A DNA stretch of 64,000 bases from Ideonella oryzae (GCF_024055665.1 NZ_JAMXMC010000010.1:124001-188000); one strand, 5' to 3'; shown: positions 9,610 to 18,589, counted from the first letter of the stretch. Translations and numbers: made by a program. The notes: a model not told the origin generated them from the letters alone.

Positions 9610-9625
9610 CGCAAAATTCATACCA
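9610..9625 (-). promoter_or_regulatory. Possible sigma-54 promoter upstream of the Tsx/nucleoside transporter operon
   Basis: Minus-strand sequence TGGTATGAATTTTGCG keeps the GG and GC pairs at exactly 10-nt separation and matches 9 of the 12 fixed bases of the -24/-12 consensus TGGCACG-N4-TTGCA. It lies just past the guaD stop, with a predicted start about 55 nt before the tsx ATG. No activator site was identified. A chance match is possible. Confidence 0.35.
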
Positions 9626-9628
9626 TCC

Positions 9629-10966
9629 TCATACCTTTGCAGGTATGGGTGCCGGCCGCTGCCAGCGGGCCTGGCCGGCGACATAGGCTGCCGACAGATT
9701 CCTCTCGTCGGCCAAGGTCATCCAGGCGAACACGCGCGCGTGCAGGCTCTGCGCAGGCAGCGGCGCCACCTGGCCCGTGGCCACCGCATCTCGGTGGGCG
9801 GCCACCGGGCCGCTGGCCCAGTCCCAGACGCACAGGTCAGCCAGCCGCCCCGGCTCCAGTGCACCCAGTTCGTGCGCCAGGCCCAGGGCTTGTGCCGCGC
9901 CCAGCGTGGCGGCGTGCAGGCCGGCCCAGGCGGTCATGCGGGTGCCCCGCAGGGCCTGGACCTTGTAGGCCTCGGCCAGCGTGCGCAGCATCGACAGGCT
10001 GGTGCCGCCGCCCACATCCGTGGCCATCGACACGCCATGGCCCACCGCACGCGCCTCGGCCCAGTTGAACAGGCCGCTGCCCAGGAAGAGGTTGCTGCTG
10101 GGGCAGAAGGCGATGTGGGCCCCGGTGTCGCGCAGCAGCGCCCGGTCGGCGTCGTCCAGCCAGATGCCGTGGGCCAGCACCGAACGCTCGTTGAGCAGGC
10201 CATGCTGGTGGTAGACGTCCAGGTAGCTGCGCGCCTGGGGGAACAGCTCCTGCACCCAGCGCACTTCGTCGAGGTTCTCGGCCACATGGGTCTGCATGTA
10301 CAGGCCTTCGTGGCGCTGCAGCAGGCCACCGGCCATGGCCAACTGCTCGGGCGTGCTGGTGACGGCAAAGCGCACCGTCACCGCAAAGGCGTTGCGGCCC
10401 TGGCCATGCCAGCGGGCGATCTGCGCCTCGCAGTCGCGCTGGGCGCCTGCCACGTCGTCGCGCAGGCCCGCAGGGGCGTGGCGGTCCATCAGCACCTTGC
10501 CGGTGATGATGCGCATGCCGCGGACCGAGGCCGCCTCGAACAGCGCGTCGGCAGAGACGGCATGCACGGTGGGGAAGACCACGGCCGAAGTGGTGCCGTG
10601 GGCCAGCAGTGCATCCAGGAACAGCTCGGCGCCGACACGCGCCACCGCCGGGTCGGCAAAGCGCTGCTCGGCCGGGAAGGTGTAGGTCTGCAGCCAGTCC
10701 AGCAGCGTGGTCCCGAAGCTGGCGATGACGTCCAGCTGCGGGCAGTGCACATGGGTGTCGACGAAGCCCGGCAGGATGAGCTGGCCACGGCGGTCTTCGC
10801 GCGGCCAGTCCTCGCCCGGCGCCTCGGCCTGGACGGCGACGATGCGACCGTCCTCGACCAACAGCCAATGGTCCGGACGGAAGCGCACGGCCGGGCTGTC
10901 CACATCGCCCAGGTCCGGCAGGCCGGTGAAGTCCAGCAGATCACCGCGCAGGGCCAACCGGGTCAT
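9629..10966 (-). CDS. guaD: Guanine deaminase
   Basis: Zinc amidohydrolase converting guanine to xanthine and ammonia, 445 aa. Metal ligands are visible: HxH in GFVDTHVHCPQLD, His in MQTHVAENLDEVRW, His in SVLAHGIWL, and Asp in SMATDVGGGTS. The block FCPSSNLFLGSGLF is typical of GuaD. ATG 10966 is preferred because it starts at the family's normal N-terminus and overlaps the LysR stop (shared ATGA); a longer frame to 11383 only re-reads the lysR gene. The product feeds xanthine to XdhAB, encoded divergently. Confidence 0.94.
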   Translation of the reverse strand: MTRLALRGDLLDFTGLPDLGDVDSPAVRFRPDHWLLVEDGRIVAVQAEAPGEDWPREDRRGQLILPGFVDTHVHCPQLDVIASFGTTLLDWLQTYTFPAEQRFADPAVARVGAELFLDALLAHGTTSAVVFPTVHAVSADALFEAASVRGMRIITGKVLMDRHAPAGLRDDVAGAQRDCEAQIARWHGQGRNAFAVTVRFAVTSTPEQLAMAGGLLQRHEGLYMQTHVAENLDEVRWVQELFPQARSYLDVYHQHGLLNERSVLAHGIWLDDADRALLRDTGAHIAFCPSSNLFLGSGLFNWAEARAVGHGVSMATDVGGGTSLSMLRTLAEAYKVQALRGTRMTAWAGLHAATLGAAQALGLAHELGALEPGRLADLCVWDWASGPVAAHRDAVATGQVAPLPAQSLHARVFAWMTLADERNLSAAYVAGQARWQRPAPIPAKV

Positions 10967-11967
10967 GCCTGCACTCCTTCGTGGCTGCGCCGGATGGCGT
11001 CGGCGCCTCGCGCCGCGGGGGCCTTGCCGGTCAGGGTGCGGGCGGTGTCGCGCACCTGCTCGCGCAGCCAGCGCTGGGCCGAGGACGCATGGGTGCGGTC
11101 GTGCCAGAGCTGGTAGTAGGCCATGGCCGGGAAAGCCACCGGGCAGCGCACGATGCGGACCGGGAAGCGATCGAGCTGACGCTCGCAGAACTGGCGGCCG
11201 GTGGTCAGCACCAGCCGGGTCTGCGCCACCATCAGCGGCGCCAGGCTGAAGTGCGAGCAGCGCACGGCGATGCGCCGCTCCAGCCCCTGCAGGGCCAGGA
11301 AGTCGTCGATCACGCCGCGGGCGCCCGGGTGCATCGGCGTCGGCGCGATGTGGTCGCTGTCCAGGTAGCGCGCGGCCGTCCACTGGCGTGGGTTCTTCAC
11401 GGCGGGATGGTCCGCGCCCACCAGGCAGACCACCTCATCGGTCATCAGCCGGCCCAGGTGCAGCTCCTCCGGCGGCTGCAGCCAGTTGCCCACCACCAGG
11501 TCCACCTCGCCGGCCGCCAGCTTGCGCCGGTAGTCGGAGTCGGCTGAGAGGGGGTGCAGCGCCACCTTCAGCCCCGGCGCCAGGGTCCGCAGGCGCGTCA
11601 CCAGGTCCGGCAGGAAGGAGGGGTTCAGGTAATCGGTGGCCGCGATGTTGACCTGCCCTTCGGCCTGCGCCGGCTCGAAATCGCGCCCCACGCGGGCCGG
11701 GCCGAACAGGGTGTCGGCCTCCTGCAGCAGGCGCTCGGCCGGCCCCAGCAGCCCCAAAGCGGCCTCGGTCGGCACCAAGCCGGTGCCAGCTCGCACCAAA
11801 AGCATGTCACCGGTCAGCGCACGCAGGCGCTTCAGCTGGGCGCTGATCTGGGGTTGCGTGCTGCCCAGGCGCAGGGCAGCCCGCGACACGCTGCGTTCGG
11901 TGATCACGGTATGGAGGACCTTCACGAGATGGAGGTCGATGTTGGCAAAGGACAGCACCGATGGCAT
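10963..11967 (-). CDS. LysR-type transcriptional regulator of the purine genes
   Basis: A 334-aa LysR-family regulator. The winged helix-turn-helix occupies about residues 6-65 (LHTVITERSVSRAALRLGS, then QPQISAQLKRLRALTGDMLL). The effector domain follows, with a typical substrate-binding-protein fold (GQVNIAATDYLNPSFLPDLV). Its stop overlaps the guaD start, so it is co-transcribed with guaD, and it is divergent from xdhABC. Regulation of both by a purine-derived effector is inferred from layout. Start chosen at 11967; in-frame ATGs at 11979 and further upstream cannot be excluded. Confidence 0.9.
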   Translation of the reverse strand: MPSVLSFANIDLHLVKVLHTVITERSVSRAALRLGSTQPQISAQLKRLRALTGDMLLVRAGTGLVPTEAALGLLGPAERLLQEADTLFGPARVGRDFEPAQAEGQVNIAATDYLNPSFLPDLVTRLRTLAPGLKVALHPLSADSDYRRKLAAGEVDLVVGNWLQPPEELHLGRLMTDEVVCLVGADHPAVKNPRQWTAARYLDSDHIAPTPMHPGARGVIDDFLALQGLERRIAVRCSHFSLAPLMVAQTRLVLTTGRQFCERQLDRFPVRIVRCPVAFPAMAYYQLWHDRTHASSAQRWLREQVRDTARTLTGKAPAARGADAIRRSHEGVQA

Positions 11968-12034
11968 ACGGCATGGCATATGCAACTCATGGGCCAGCCC
12001 GTATTCTCGCGGAGCCGGAAGCGAGTAACTTCCG
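11961..12034. promoter_or_regulatory. lysR/xdhA divergent control region
   Basis: The 100-bp gap between the regulator and xdhA (with the first codons of lysR) holds a direct repeat ATGGCATA (11961-11968 and 11973-11980), the palindrome GCATATGC (11976-11983) and the dyad CGGAAG-N7-CTTCCG (12016-12034). On the plus strand CGGCATGGCATATGCA (11969-11984) fits the GG-N10-GC spacing of sigma-54 promoters with 9 of 12 consensus bases. Any of these could be the LysR site or promoter; none is proven. Confidence 0.35.
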
Positions 12035-12067
12035 TGCATCCCCGGCTTTGTCTGCCACCGAGTTCCC

Positions 12068-13606
12068 ATGCCTGCACCCACGCCCATCCGCTTTCTGTTC
12101 CGAGGCCAGCCCGTGGAGGTGCCCACCGACACGCCCACCCGCACCGTGCTGCAGTGGCTGCGTGAAGACCGCCAGGCCTGCGGCACCAAGGAAGGCTGCG
12201 CCGAAGGCGACTGCGGCGCCTGCACCGTGCTGGTCGCCGAGCTGGCCGAGGCCCTGCCATCCGCCAGCCAGGCCGTCCTCAGTGCCGGCGTGGCCCTGCG
12301 CCCAGTGAATGCCTGCATCCGCTTCCTGCCTTCGCTGCACGGCAAGGCCCTGCTGACCGTGGAGGACCTGGCCGACGGCAGCCCGGCCGCCCCCGGCCCG
12401 CTGCACCCGGCCCAGCAGGCCCTGCTGGACTGCCACGGCGCGCAGTGTGGCTTCTGCACCCCCGGCTTCGTGATGACGCTGGCCGCGGTCCACGAGGCCC
12501 ATCAGGCGCACCAGGACCGGGATCCAACCGCCTGTGCGCCCAACCGTGGTGCACTGGCAGACGCCCTGTCCGGCAACCTGTGCCGTTGCACCGGCTACCG
12601 GCCCATCCTGGATGCCGCCCAGCAGATGCTGGCGCAGACCGGCCCGCGCCTGCCACTGGCGGGCCTGCGCGACCAGTTGCTGGCCCTGCAGGCCGCACCA
12701 GCGCCCTCGGTGGACGGCTGCGTGCACGCCCCACGCGACCTGGCCACGCTGGCCCGGCTGCGGGCTGACAAGCCCGAGGCCCGGCTGGTGGCCGGCGCCA
12801 CCGACGTCGGCCTGTGGGTGACCAAGCAGATGCGCCCGCTGGGCGAGCTGATCTTCCTGGGCGACGTGGCGGAGCTGCGCCACATCGAGGCCACGGCCAC
12901 CGCCCTGCGCATCGGCGCGGCGGTGACTCTGGAAGATGCCTGGGCCGCCCTGGTCGCCCGCTGGCCGGCCCTGCACGAGATGCACCGCCGCTTCGCCGGC
13001 CCCCCGGTGCGCCACGCAGGCACGCTGGTGGGCAACCTGGCCAATGGCTCGCCCATCGGTGACGGGCCACCGGTGCTGATCGCCCTGGGCGCCGAACTGT
13101 GGCTGCGCCGCGGCGAAGTCCAACGCCGCCTGCCGCTGCAGGACTTCTACCTGGACTACATGAAGAACGCGCTGCAGCCCGGCGAGTTCGTCGAGGCGGT
13201 GGAAGTGCCGCTGCAAACCCTGGGCGCCGGCTGGCTCACCCAGGCCCACAAGATCTCCAAGCGCCTGGACTGCGACATCTCGGCCGTCAGCGCCGGCTTT
13301 GCCCTGCGCCTGGACGGTGATCGCGTGGCCGAGGCCCGCCTGGCCTACGGCGGCCTGGCGGCCACGGTGCGCCGGGCGAGCGGTGCCGAGGCCGCCCTGA
13401 TCGGCCAGCCCTGGACCGAGGCCGCGCTGCGCGCCGCCCAGGCCGCGCTGGCCCGCGACTACACCCCGCTGACCGATCTGCGGGCCAGCGCCGACTACCG
13501 GCGCGCCACCGCCGCCGCCCTGCTGGAACGGCTGTGGCTGAGCACCCGCCCGCACGAGCCCGTCCCCCTCGAACAACTGCGCGTGGACCTGCGCACGCCG
13601 GCCTGA
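12068..13606 (+). CDS. xdhA: Xanthine dehydrogenase, small subunit (2Fe-2S and FAD domains)
   Basis: Carries electrons from the molybdenum site of xanthine dehydrogenase to NAD+. At 512 aa it has the standard order: N-terminal 2Fe-2S domain with Cys38, 44, 49 and 52 (CGTKEGCAEGDCGAC), second 2Fe-2S domain (QCGFCTPGFVM and NLCRCTGYRPI), then an FAD-binding domain (LVAGATDVGLW; GPPVRHAGTLVGNLANGSP) and a CO-dehydrogenase flavoprotein C-terminal part. Start ATG 12068 gives the usual N-terminus. It is followed 11 bp later by xdhB, with ribosome site AAGGAG between the genes. Confidence 0.96.
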   Translation: MPAPTPIRFLFRGQPVEVPTDTPTRTVLQWLREDRQACGTKEGCAEGDCGACTVLVAELAEALPSASQAVLSAGVALRPVNACIRFLPSLHGKALLTVEDLADGSPAAPGPLHPAQQALLDCHGAQCGFCTPGFVMTLAAVHEAHQAHQDRDPTACAPNRGALADALSGNLCRCTGYRPILDAAQQMLAQTGPRLPLAGLRDQLLALQAAPAPSVDGCVHAPRDLATLARLRADKPEARLVAGATDVGLWVTKQMRPLGELIFLGDVAELRHIEATATALRIGAAVTLEDAWAALVARWPALHEMHRRFAGPPVRHAGTLVGNLANGSPIGDGPPVLIALGAELWLRRGEVQRRLPLQDFYLDYMKNALQPGEFVEAVEVPLQTLGAGWLTQAHKISKRLDCDISAVSAGFALRLDGDRVAEARLAYGGLAATVRRASGAEAALIGQPWTEAALRAAQAALARDYTPLTDLRASADYRRATAAALLERLWLSTRPHEPVPLEQLRVDLRTPA

Positions 13607-13617
13607 AGGAGCGCCCC

Positions 13618-15987
13618 ATGGACCTGAAGGACCTGCCCCCCTCCCCCGCCGCCGCGGACGCCACTCCGGTGGTGGGCGCCCCGCTGCCGCACGAATCGGC
13701 CCGCCTGCATGTGACCGGGCGGGCCGCCTACACCGACGACCTGCCCGAACCGGCCGGCACCCTGCACGCCGCCCTGGGCCTGTCGCCGCTGGCCCACGGC
13801 CGCATCGAAGGCCTGGACCTGGCCCGGCTGACCGCCCTGCCCGGCGTGGTGGCGGTGTTCACTGCCGCCGACATCCCGGGCGAGAACAACGTCGGCCCCA
13901 TCGTGCACGACGACACCATCCTGGCCCGCGACACGGTGAGCTACCTGGGCCAGCCGGTGTTCGCGGTGATCGCCCGCACGCGGGACGCCGCCCGCCGCGC
14001 CGCCGCCCTGGCCAAGGAGGTGCTGCAGCTCAGCCCGCTGCCGGCCCAGCTGGACCTGCGGGCCGCCCACGCCGCCGGCCAGCATGTGGTGCCGTCGATG
14101 CACCTGAGCCGCAGCAGCCACCCCGGTGGCGTGGCGGGGGCCATCGCCGCTGCGCCCCACCGGCTGCAGGGCCGCTTCAGTCTGGGCGGGCAGGAGCAGT
14201 TCTACCTGGAAGGCCAGATCAGCCTGGCCGTGCCGCAGGACGACGGCGGCCTGAAGGTGTTCTGCAGCACCCAGCACCCCAGCGAGATGCAGGCCCTGAT
14301 CGCCCACGCCCTGCACCTGGGCAACCACGCGGTTCAGGTGGAATGCCGCCGCATGGGGGGCGGCTTCGGCGGCAAGGAATCGCAGTCGGCCCTGTTCGCC
14401 TGCGTGGCCGCCCTGGCCGCCCGTCACCTGGGCCGGCCGGTCAAGCTGCGGCTGGACCGGGACGACGATTTCCTGATCACCGGCCGGCGCCATGGCTTCG
14501 AGTTCGACTGGGACGTCGGCTTCGACGAGGCCGGCCGGGTGCTGGGCGTGGAGGTGACGATGCTGGGCCAGGCCGGCCACTCGGCCGACCTCTCGCCACC
14601 GGTGCTCACCCGCGCCATCTGCCATTTCGACAACGCCTACTGGCTGCCCGACGTGGCCATCCACGGCCACCTGCCGCGCACCCACACCCAGAGCAACACC
14701 GCCTTCCGCGGCTTCGGCGGCCCGCAGGGCGCACTGGCCATCGAAGTCATCCTGGACGACATCGCCCGCCACCTGGGCCAGGACCCCTTCGCGGTGCGCC
14801 AGGCCAACTGGTACGGCACGGCCGAGGACGGACACAACCGCCACATCACGCCCTACCTGCAGGTGGTCGAGGACAACATCATCGACCCGCTGACCCAGGC
14901 GCTGGCCCGGGACGCCCGCTACGCCGAACGGCGCGCCGCCGTGCAGGCCTTCAATGTCGGCAGCCCCTGGCTGAAGAAGGGCCTGGCCCTGTCGCCGGTG
15001 AAGTTCGGCATCTCCTTCAACGTCAACCACTTCAACCAGGCCGGGGCGCTGGTGCATGTCTACCTGGACGGCACGGTGCTGGTGAACCATGGCGGCACCG
15101 AGATGGGCCAGGGCCTGAACACCAAGGTCGCCCAGGTCGTCGCCCATGAGCTGGGCCTGCCGCTGGCCCAGGTGCGGGTGAGCGCCACCGACACCAGCAA
15201 GGTGGCCAACACCTCGGCCACCGCGGCCTCCACCGGCGCGGACCTGAACGGCAAGGCCGCCCAGGACGCCGCCCGCCAGGTGTGGGCCCGGCTGGCCGGC
15301 GTGGCGGCCCAGGCCTGGGGCGTGGAGCCCGACACCGTGCGCTTTGCCGCCGGGCAGGTGCTGGGGCCGGAGGGGCAGCAGATGGCCTTTGGTGCCCTGG
15401 TGCAGCAGGCCTATGTGGCCCGGGTGCAGCTGTGGTCGGACGGCTACTACGCCACGCCCGGCCTGCACTGGGACCGCGAGACGCTGACCGGCAAGCCCTT
15501 CTTCTACTTCGCCTATGGCGCGGCCGTCGCCGAGGTGCTGCTGGACACCCTGACCGGCGAGTGGAAGCTGCTGCAAGCCGACCTGCTGCACGACGTGGGC
15601 CAGTCGCTCAACCCGGCGCTGGACATCGGCCAGGTGGAAGGCGGCTTCGTGCAGGGCATGGGCTGGCTGACCAGCGAAGAGCTTGTCTGGCACCCGCAGA
15701 GCGGCAAGCTGCTGACCCACGCACCGTCCACCTACAAGATCCCGACCGCCAACGACGTGCCGGAGGCCTTCACGACGCGGCTGTTTGAGAACGCCAACGT
15801 GGCCGACAGCATCCACCGCAGCAAGGCGGTGGGCGAGCCGCCGCTGCTGCTGGGCTTCTCGGTCTTCCTGGCCCTGCGTGATGCGGTGGCCGCCTGCGGC
15901 CAGCCCGGCTGCCTGCCGCCGCTGCGCGCCCCGGCCACGCCCGAAGCGCTGCTGGCGGCCATCCAGGCGGTGCGCCAAGCCAGTTGA
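13618..15987 (+). CDS. xdhB: Xanthine dehydrogenase, large molybdopterin-binding subunit
   Basis: Oxidises hypoxanthine to xanthine and xanthine to urate at a molybdopterin centre; 789 aa, as expected. Visible cofactor loops are RRMGGGFGGKESQ, AFRGFGGPQGA and HGGTEMGQGLNTK. The catalytic base is Glu740 in KAVGEPPLLLG. ATG 13618 is preferred to an upstream frame start at 13534 because it is preceded by AAGGAG 6 nt away and does not overlap xdhA. It makes a heteromer with XdhA and needs XdhC, encoded next, for cofactor insertion. Confidence 0.97.
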   Translation: MDLKDLPPSPAAADATPVVGAPLPHESARLHVTGRAAYTDDLPEPAGTLHAALGLSPLAHGRIEGLDLARLTALPGVVAVFTAADIPGENNVGPIVHDDTILARDTVSYLGQPVFAVIARTRDAARRAAALAKEVLQLSPLPAQLDLRAAHAAGQHVVPSMHLSRSSHPGGVAGAIAAAPHRLQGRFSLGGQEQFYLEGQISLAVPQDDGGLKVFCSTQHPSEMQALIAHALHLGNHAVQVECRRMGGGFGGKESQSALFACVAALAARHLGRPVKLRLDRDDDFLITGRRHGFEFDWDVGFDEAGRVLGVEVTMLGQAGHSADLSPPVLTRAICHFDNAYWLPDVAIHGHLPRTHTQSNTAFRGFGGPQGALAIEVILDDIARHLGQDPFAVRQANWYGTAEDGHNRHITPYLQVVEDNIIDPLTQALARDARYAERRAAVQAFNVGSPWLKKGLALSPVKFGISFNVNHFNQAGALVHVYLDGTVLVNHGGTEMGQGLNTKVAQVVAHELGLPLAQVRVSATDTSKVANTSATAASTGADLNGKAAQDAARQVWARLAGVAAQAWGVEPDTVRFAAGQVLGPEGQQMAFGALVQQAYVARVQLWSDGYYATPGLHWDRETLTGKPFFYFAYGAAVAEVLLDTLTGEWKLLQADLLHDVGQSLNPALDIGQVEGGFVQGMGWLTSEELVWHPQSGKLLTHAPSTYKIPTANDVPEAFTTRLFENANVADSIHRSKAVGEPPLLLGFSVFLALRDAVAACGQPGCLPPLRAPATPEALLAAIQAVRQAS

Positions 15988-16009
15988 GCCCGCTCGCCGC
16001 CTCCGCCCG

Positions 16010-16846
16010 ATGCCCCGCATGAGCGCGCACGACACCCGCGACCCGGACGCCGCCACGGCCCGCACCGCGCTGGCCAGCGGCCAGCCTACGCTGCTGGTGG
16101 AAGTGGTGTCGGCCCGGGGTTCCGTGCCCCGCGGCGTGGGCACCCGGATGCTCGTGGGGGCCGAGGGGGTGCGCGGCACCATCGGTGGCGGCCACCTGGA
16201 GTGGCAGGTGCTGCAACGGGCGCAGGCGCTGCTGGCCCAGGGCGGCGCGCCAGCCGCCGGATGGCCGCTGGACTGGCCCGTGGCCCTGGGCCCCAGCCTG
16301 GGCCAGTGCTGTGGCGGCGCCCTGACCCTGCGCCTTTCCCCCCTGGATGCCGCGGCGGTGGCGGCCTGGACGGATCCCCCCGTCCGGCTGCGCTTGCAGC
16401 TGCACGGCGCCGGCCACGTGGGCCGCGCCATCGTCCACCTGCTGGCCGACCTGCCCTGCGAGGTGCTGTGGGTGGACGAGCGCGATAAAGAATTTCCGTC
16501 CGAACCTTCTCCGCCCCACATCGCACGCCTGGTCAGCGAACAAGCCGAGGCCGAGGTGGCGCTGGGCCGGCCCGGCGACGCCTACCTGGTGCTCACCCAC
16601 CGCCACGACCTGGACCTGCGCATCGTCGAGGCCATCCTGCGGCGCGGCGACTTCGGCTTCTGCGGCCTGATCGGCTCGGCCACCAAGCGGGCCCGTTTTG
16701 AGCACCGGCTGCGGGAACGCGGCATTCCGGCGAGCAGCCTGTCCCGCCTGACCTCGCCGATCGGCCTGCCCGGCCTCAGCGGCAAGGAGCCGGCAGTGAT
16801 CGCGCTTTCGGTGGTCGCCCAACTCCTTCAGCGGACTTCAGGATAG
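16010..16846 (+). CDS. xdhC: Xanthine dehydrogenase accessory protein (molybdenum cofactor sulfuration/insertion)
   Basis: A 278-aa XdhC-family chaperone that binds molybdenum cofactor and helps deliver the sulfurated form to XdhB. The N-terminal XdhC domain shows VEVVSARGSVPRGVGTRMLV and GTIGGGHLEWQ. The C-terminal Rossmann part shows LQLHGAGHVGRAIVHLL and FGFCGLIGSATKRARFEHRL. Starts at 16010 and 16019 are both possible, since both are ATG and in frame; neither has a strong ribosome site. It lies 22 bp after xdhB on the same strand, in the usual xdhABC order. Confidence 0.94.
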   Translation: MPRMSAHDTRDPDAATARTALASGQPTLLVEVVSARGSVPRGVGTRMLVGAEGVRGTIGGGHLEWQVLQRAQALLAQGGAPAAGWPLDWPVALGPSLGQCCGGALTLRLSPLDAAAVAAWTDPPVRLRLQLHGAGHVGRAIVHLLADLPCEVLWVDERDKEFPSEPSPPHIARLVSEQAEAEVALGRPGDAYLVLTHRHDLDLRIVEAILRRGDFGFCGLIGSATKRARFEHRLRERGIPASSLSRLTSPIGLPGLSGKEPAVIALSVVAQLLQRTSG

Positions 16847-16914
16847 GGGAGGACAAGCCCGGACGGAGGTGCAACAATCCTCGCCAGTCAAGTTAAGACA
16901 TAAAAAGGTTGCAT

Positions 16915-17697
16915 ATGGACTGGAGTACCGGGTTCGCGGGCCTGCTGGTCGGCACCATCGTCGGCATCACGGGTGTCGGCGGGGGTGCCCTCATGACGCC
17001 CATCCTGGTGCTGGTCTTCGGCGTCTCGCCGCAGACGGCCGTGGGCACCGATCTGCTGTACGCCTCCATCACCAAGATGTTCGGCACGGTGGTGCACCAC
17101 AACCACGGCACCGTGGACTGGGGTGTGGTCAAGCGCCTGGCCCTGGGCAGCCTGCCTGCGGCCGCACTCACCCTGGTCTGGATGAACCTGACCCAGACCC
17201 ACCAGATCAAGAGCGGCTTCATCATCACGTCGGTGGGCATCGCCCTGATGATCACGGCCCTGGGCATGCTGGGCAAGGACTGGCTGCACGCCATGGGCCG
17301 CAAGCTCCGCGTCGGCGACGTCGAGAAGTTCAAGTCGGCACAACCCGTGCTGACCGTGCTGGCCGGCGCCCTGCTGGGTGTGCTGGTGACGCTGACCTCG
17401 ATCGGCGCGGGCGCCCTGGGCACCGTGATGCTGGTCTACCTGTACCCGCTGCGCCTGAACGCCAGCAAGCTGGTGGGCACCGACCTGGCCCACGCCATTC
17501 CGCTGGCGCTGATCGCGGGTCTGGGCCACCTCAGTCTGGGCAACGTCAACTACAGCCTGCTGTTCAATCTGCTGGCCGGCTCCATCCCCGGCATTCTGCT
17601 GGGCTCGCTGATCAGCACCCGCGCTCCGATGACGGTGATCCGCTATGCGATCGCCCTGGTGCTGGGTGCGGTCTCGATCAAGATGCTGTCGCTCTGA
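16915..17697 (+). CDS. TauE/SafE-family membrane permease
   Basis: A 260-aa polytopic membrane protein with about eight hydrophobic segments and the duplicated family motif: GTIVGITGVGGGALMTPIL near the N-terminus and VTLTSIGAGALGTVMLVYLY in the second half. The family (TauE, SafE, former DUF81) exports or imports sulfite, sulfoacetate or other small anions. ATG 16915 has AAAGG 6-7 nt upstream; an in-frame TTG at 16909 is less likely. It follows xdhC by 68 bp and may be read through from xdhABC, but the true substrate is unknown. Confidence 0.9.
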   Translation: MDWSTGFAGLLVGTIVGITGVGGGALMTPILVLVFGVSPQTAVGTDLLYASITKMFGTVVHHNHGTVDWGVVKRLALGSLPAAALTLVWMNLTQTHQIKSGFIITSVGIALMITALGMLGKDWLHAMGRKLRVGDVEKFKSAQPVLTVLAGALLGVLVTLTSIGAGALGTVMLVYLYPLRLNASKLVGTDLAHAIPLALIAGLGHLSLGNVNYSLLFNLLAGSIPGILLGSLISTRAPMTVIRYAIALVLGAVSIKMLSL

Positions 17698-17726
17698 CGA
17701 CCCGGCCCGCGGGCCGCAAAAGGAAG

Positions 17727-17748
17727 AACGGGGGCCGAGGCCCCCGTT
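17727..17748. terminator. Hairpin between convergent genes
   Basis: A perfect 10-bp stem (AACGGGGGCC / GGCCCCCGTT, 2-nt loop) 30 bp after the TauE-type gene and 40 bp from the end of the convergent Crp-type gene. A second palindrome (CGGCCCGCGGGCCG, 17703-17716) precedes it. There is no T-run on either side, so it is a possible bidirectional stem rather than a textbook intrinsic terminator. Confidence 0.5.
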
Positions 17749-17788
17749 CAACGTCTCCCCGTCCGGGATCGAGCCCGGCTTCTCTCCC

Positions 17789-18589
17789 TCAATCCCCCAC
17801 GGCGATGCGCCGCAGCGCCGGCAGATCCAGGATCTGCACGGTGTAGCCGGCCACCGTGATCACATCGCGGCTGGAGAAGCTGCGCATGAGCCGGGACAGC
17901 GTTTCCGGCGTGATGGCCAGCTGAGAGGCAATGTCGCGCTTGCGCACCGGCAACTGCACCACGGCGGTGGTGATCTCCTCGCCCGCCGGTTCGCATTGCT
18001 GCAGCAGCCAGGCCGCCAGCCGGGCCGGCGCGTCCTTGTGCATCAGTTCGTGGGTGTTCTGCGCCAGGCCGCGCACCTCGCGGGCGAGCAGGGTCACCAG
18101 GGGCCGCCACAGGCTGGGGTGACGGTCCACCACCTCGCACAAGGCATCCCGAGGCAGTTCCAGCACCCGCGCCGCACTCAGGGCCCGCGCATCCAGGGCA
18201 TGGGGCTCCTGCAACCAGGCGGCGCTCAGATCGAGCCAGGCCGGCGCATGCAGATGGCGCTCGGTGCGGAAGCTGCCTCCCGCCCCGTGGCTGCCCAGGG
18301 CCACATCGCCCTCAAGCACCGCCAGCAGGCCATGCGCTGCCTCGCCGGCCGCGAAAACGAGGCCGCCGGGCTGGAAGGAGAGCACCCGCGTGATGGCGCC
18401 CAGGGCCGCGCTCTCGGCCGCACGCACGGGCGCGGCAAACAGCCGCTCCCAGGCGCCGACATCGGGCATCGCGTCCTTGGGTAGGCCACGTCCCGCCGCG
18501 GCGGGACGCACAGGAAGACGCAGCCTCACGGCCACGGCTCGCTCGGGCACAAGGCCCTGCTCTGGAGTCAGGATCGTGGGAGGAGTCAT
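17789..18589 (-). CDS. Crp/Fnr-family transcriptional regulator without the FNR cysteine cluster
   Basis: A 266-aa regulator with an N-terminal cyclic-nucleotide-fold domain (about residues 40-150, e.g. QPGGLVFAAGEAAHGLLAVL) and a C-terminal winged helix. The recognition helix reads AITPETLSRLMRSF; its ETxSR pattern is the one FNR-type proteins use to contact TTGAT half-sites. The N-terminus lacks the four cysteines of oxygen-sensing FNR, so it is not an iron-sulfur sensor of that kind and its signal is unknown. ATG 18589 has a GGAAAGAG site; it is divergent from the CoA-transferase gene. Confidence 0.88.
   Translation of the reverse strand: MTPPTILTPEQGLVPERAVAVRLRLPVRPAAAGRGLPKDAMPDVGAWERLFAAPVRAAESAALGAITRVLSFQPGGLVFAAGEAAHGLLAVLEGDVALGSHGAGGSFRTERHLHAPAWLDLSAAWLQEPHALDARALSAARVLELPRDALCEVVDRHPSLWRPLVTLLAREVRGLAQNTHELMHKDAPARLAAWLLQQCEPAGEEITTAVVQLPVRKRDIASQLAITPETLSRLMRSFSSRDVITVAGYTVQILDLPALRRIAVGD

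Noticed and set aside
9630-9647. CATACC-TTTGCA-GGTATG hairpin at the guaD stop as a terminator
   Set aside because: A 6-bp stem without a T-run is too weak to call; it may only be incidental or slow RNA decay.
10967-11383. Extended N-terminus for guaD
   Set aside because: The extra residues simply re-read lysR in another frame; the ATGA overlap at 10963-10966 gives the normal GuaD length.
11968-12459. Extended N-terminus for the LysR gene
   Set aside because: It would overlap xdhA by about 390 bp and shows no HTH homology; the family start is at 11967.
13495-16521. 1,008-codon open frame antisense to xdhB and xdhC
   Set aside because: Composition is that of a shadow frame and the plus strand encodes complete conserved XdhB and XdhC.
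17763-17778. Sequence resembling a tRNA T-arm (CCGGG-ATCGAG-CCCGG)
   Set aside because: The loop has six rather than seven bases and no D-arm, anticodon arm or acceptor stem is present around it.
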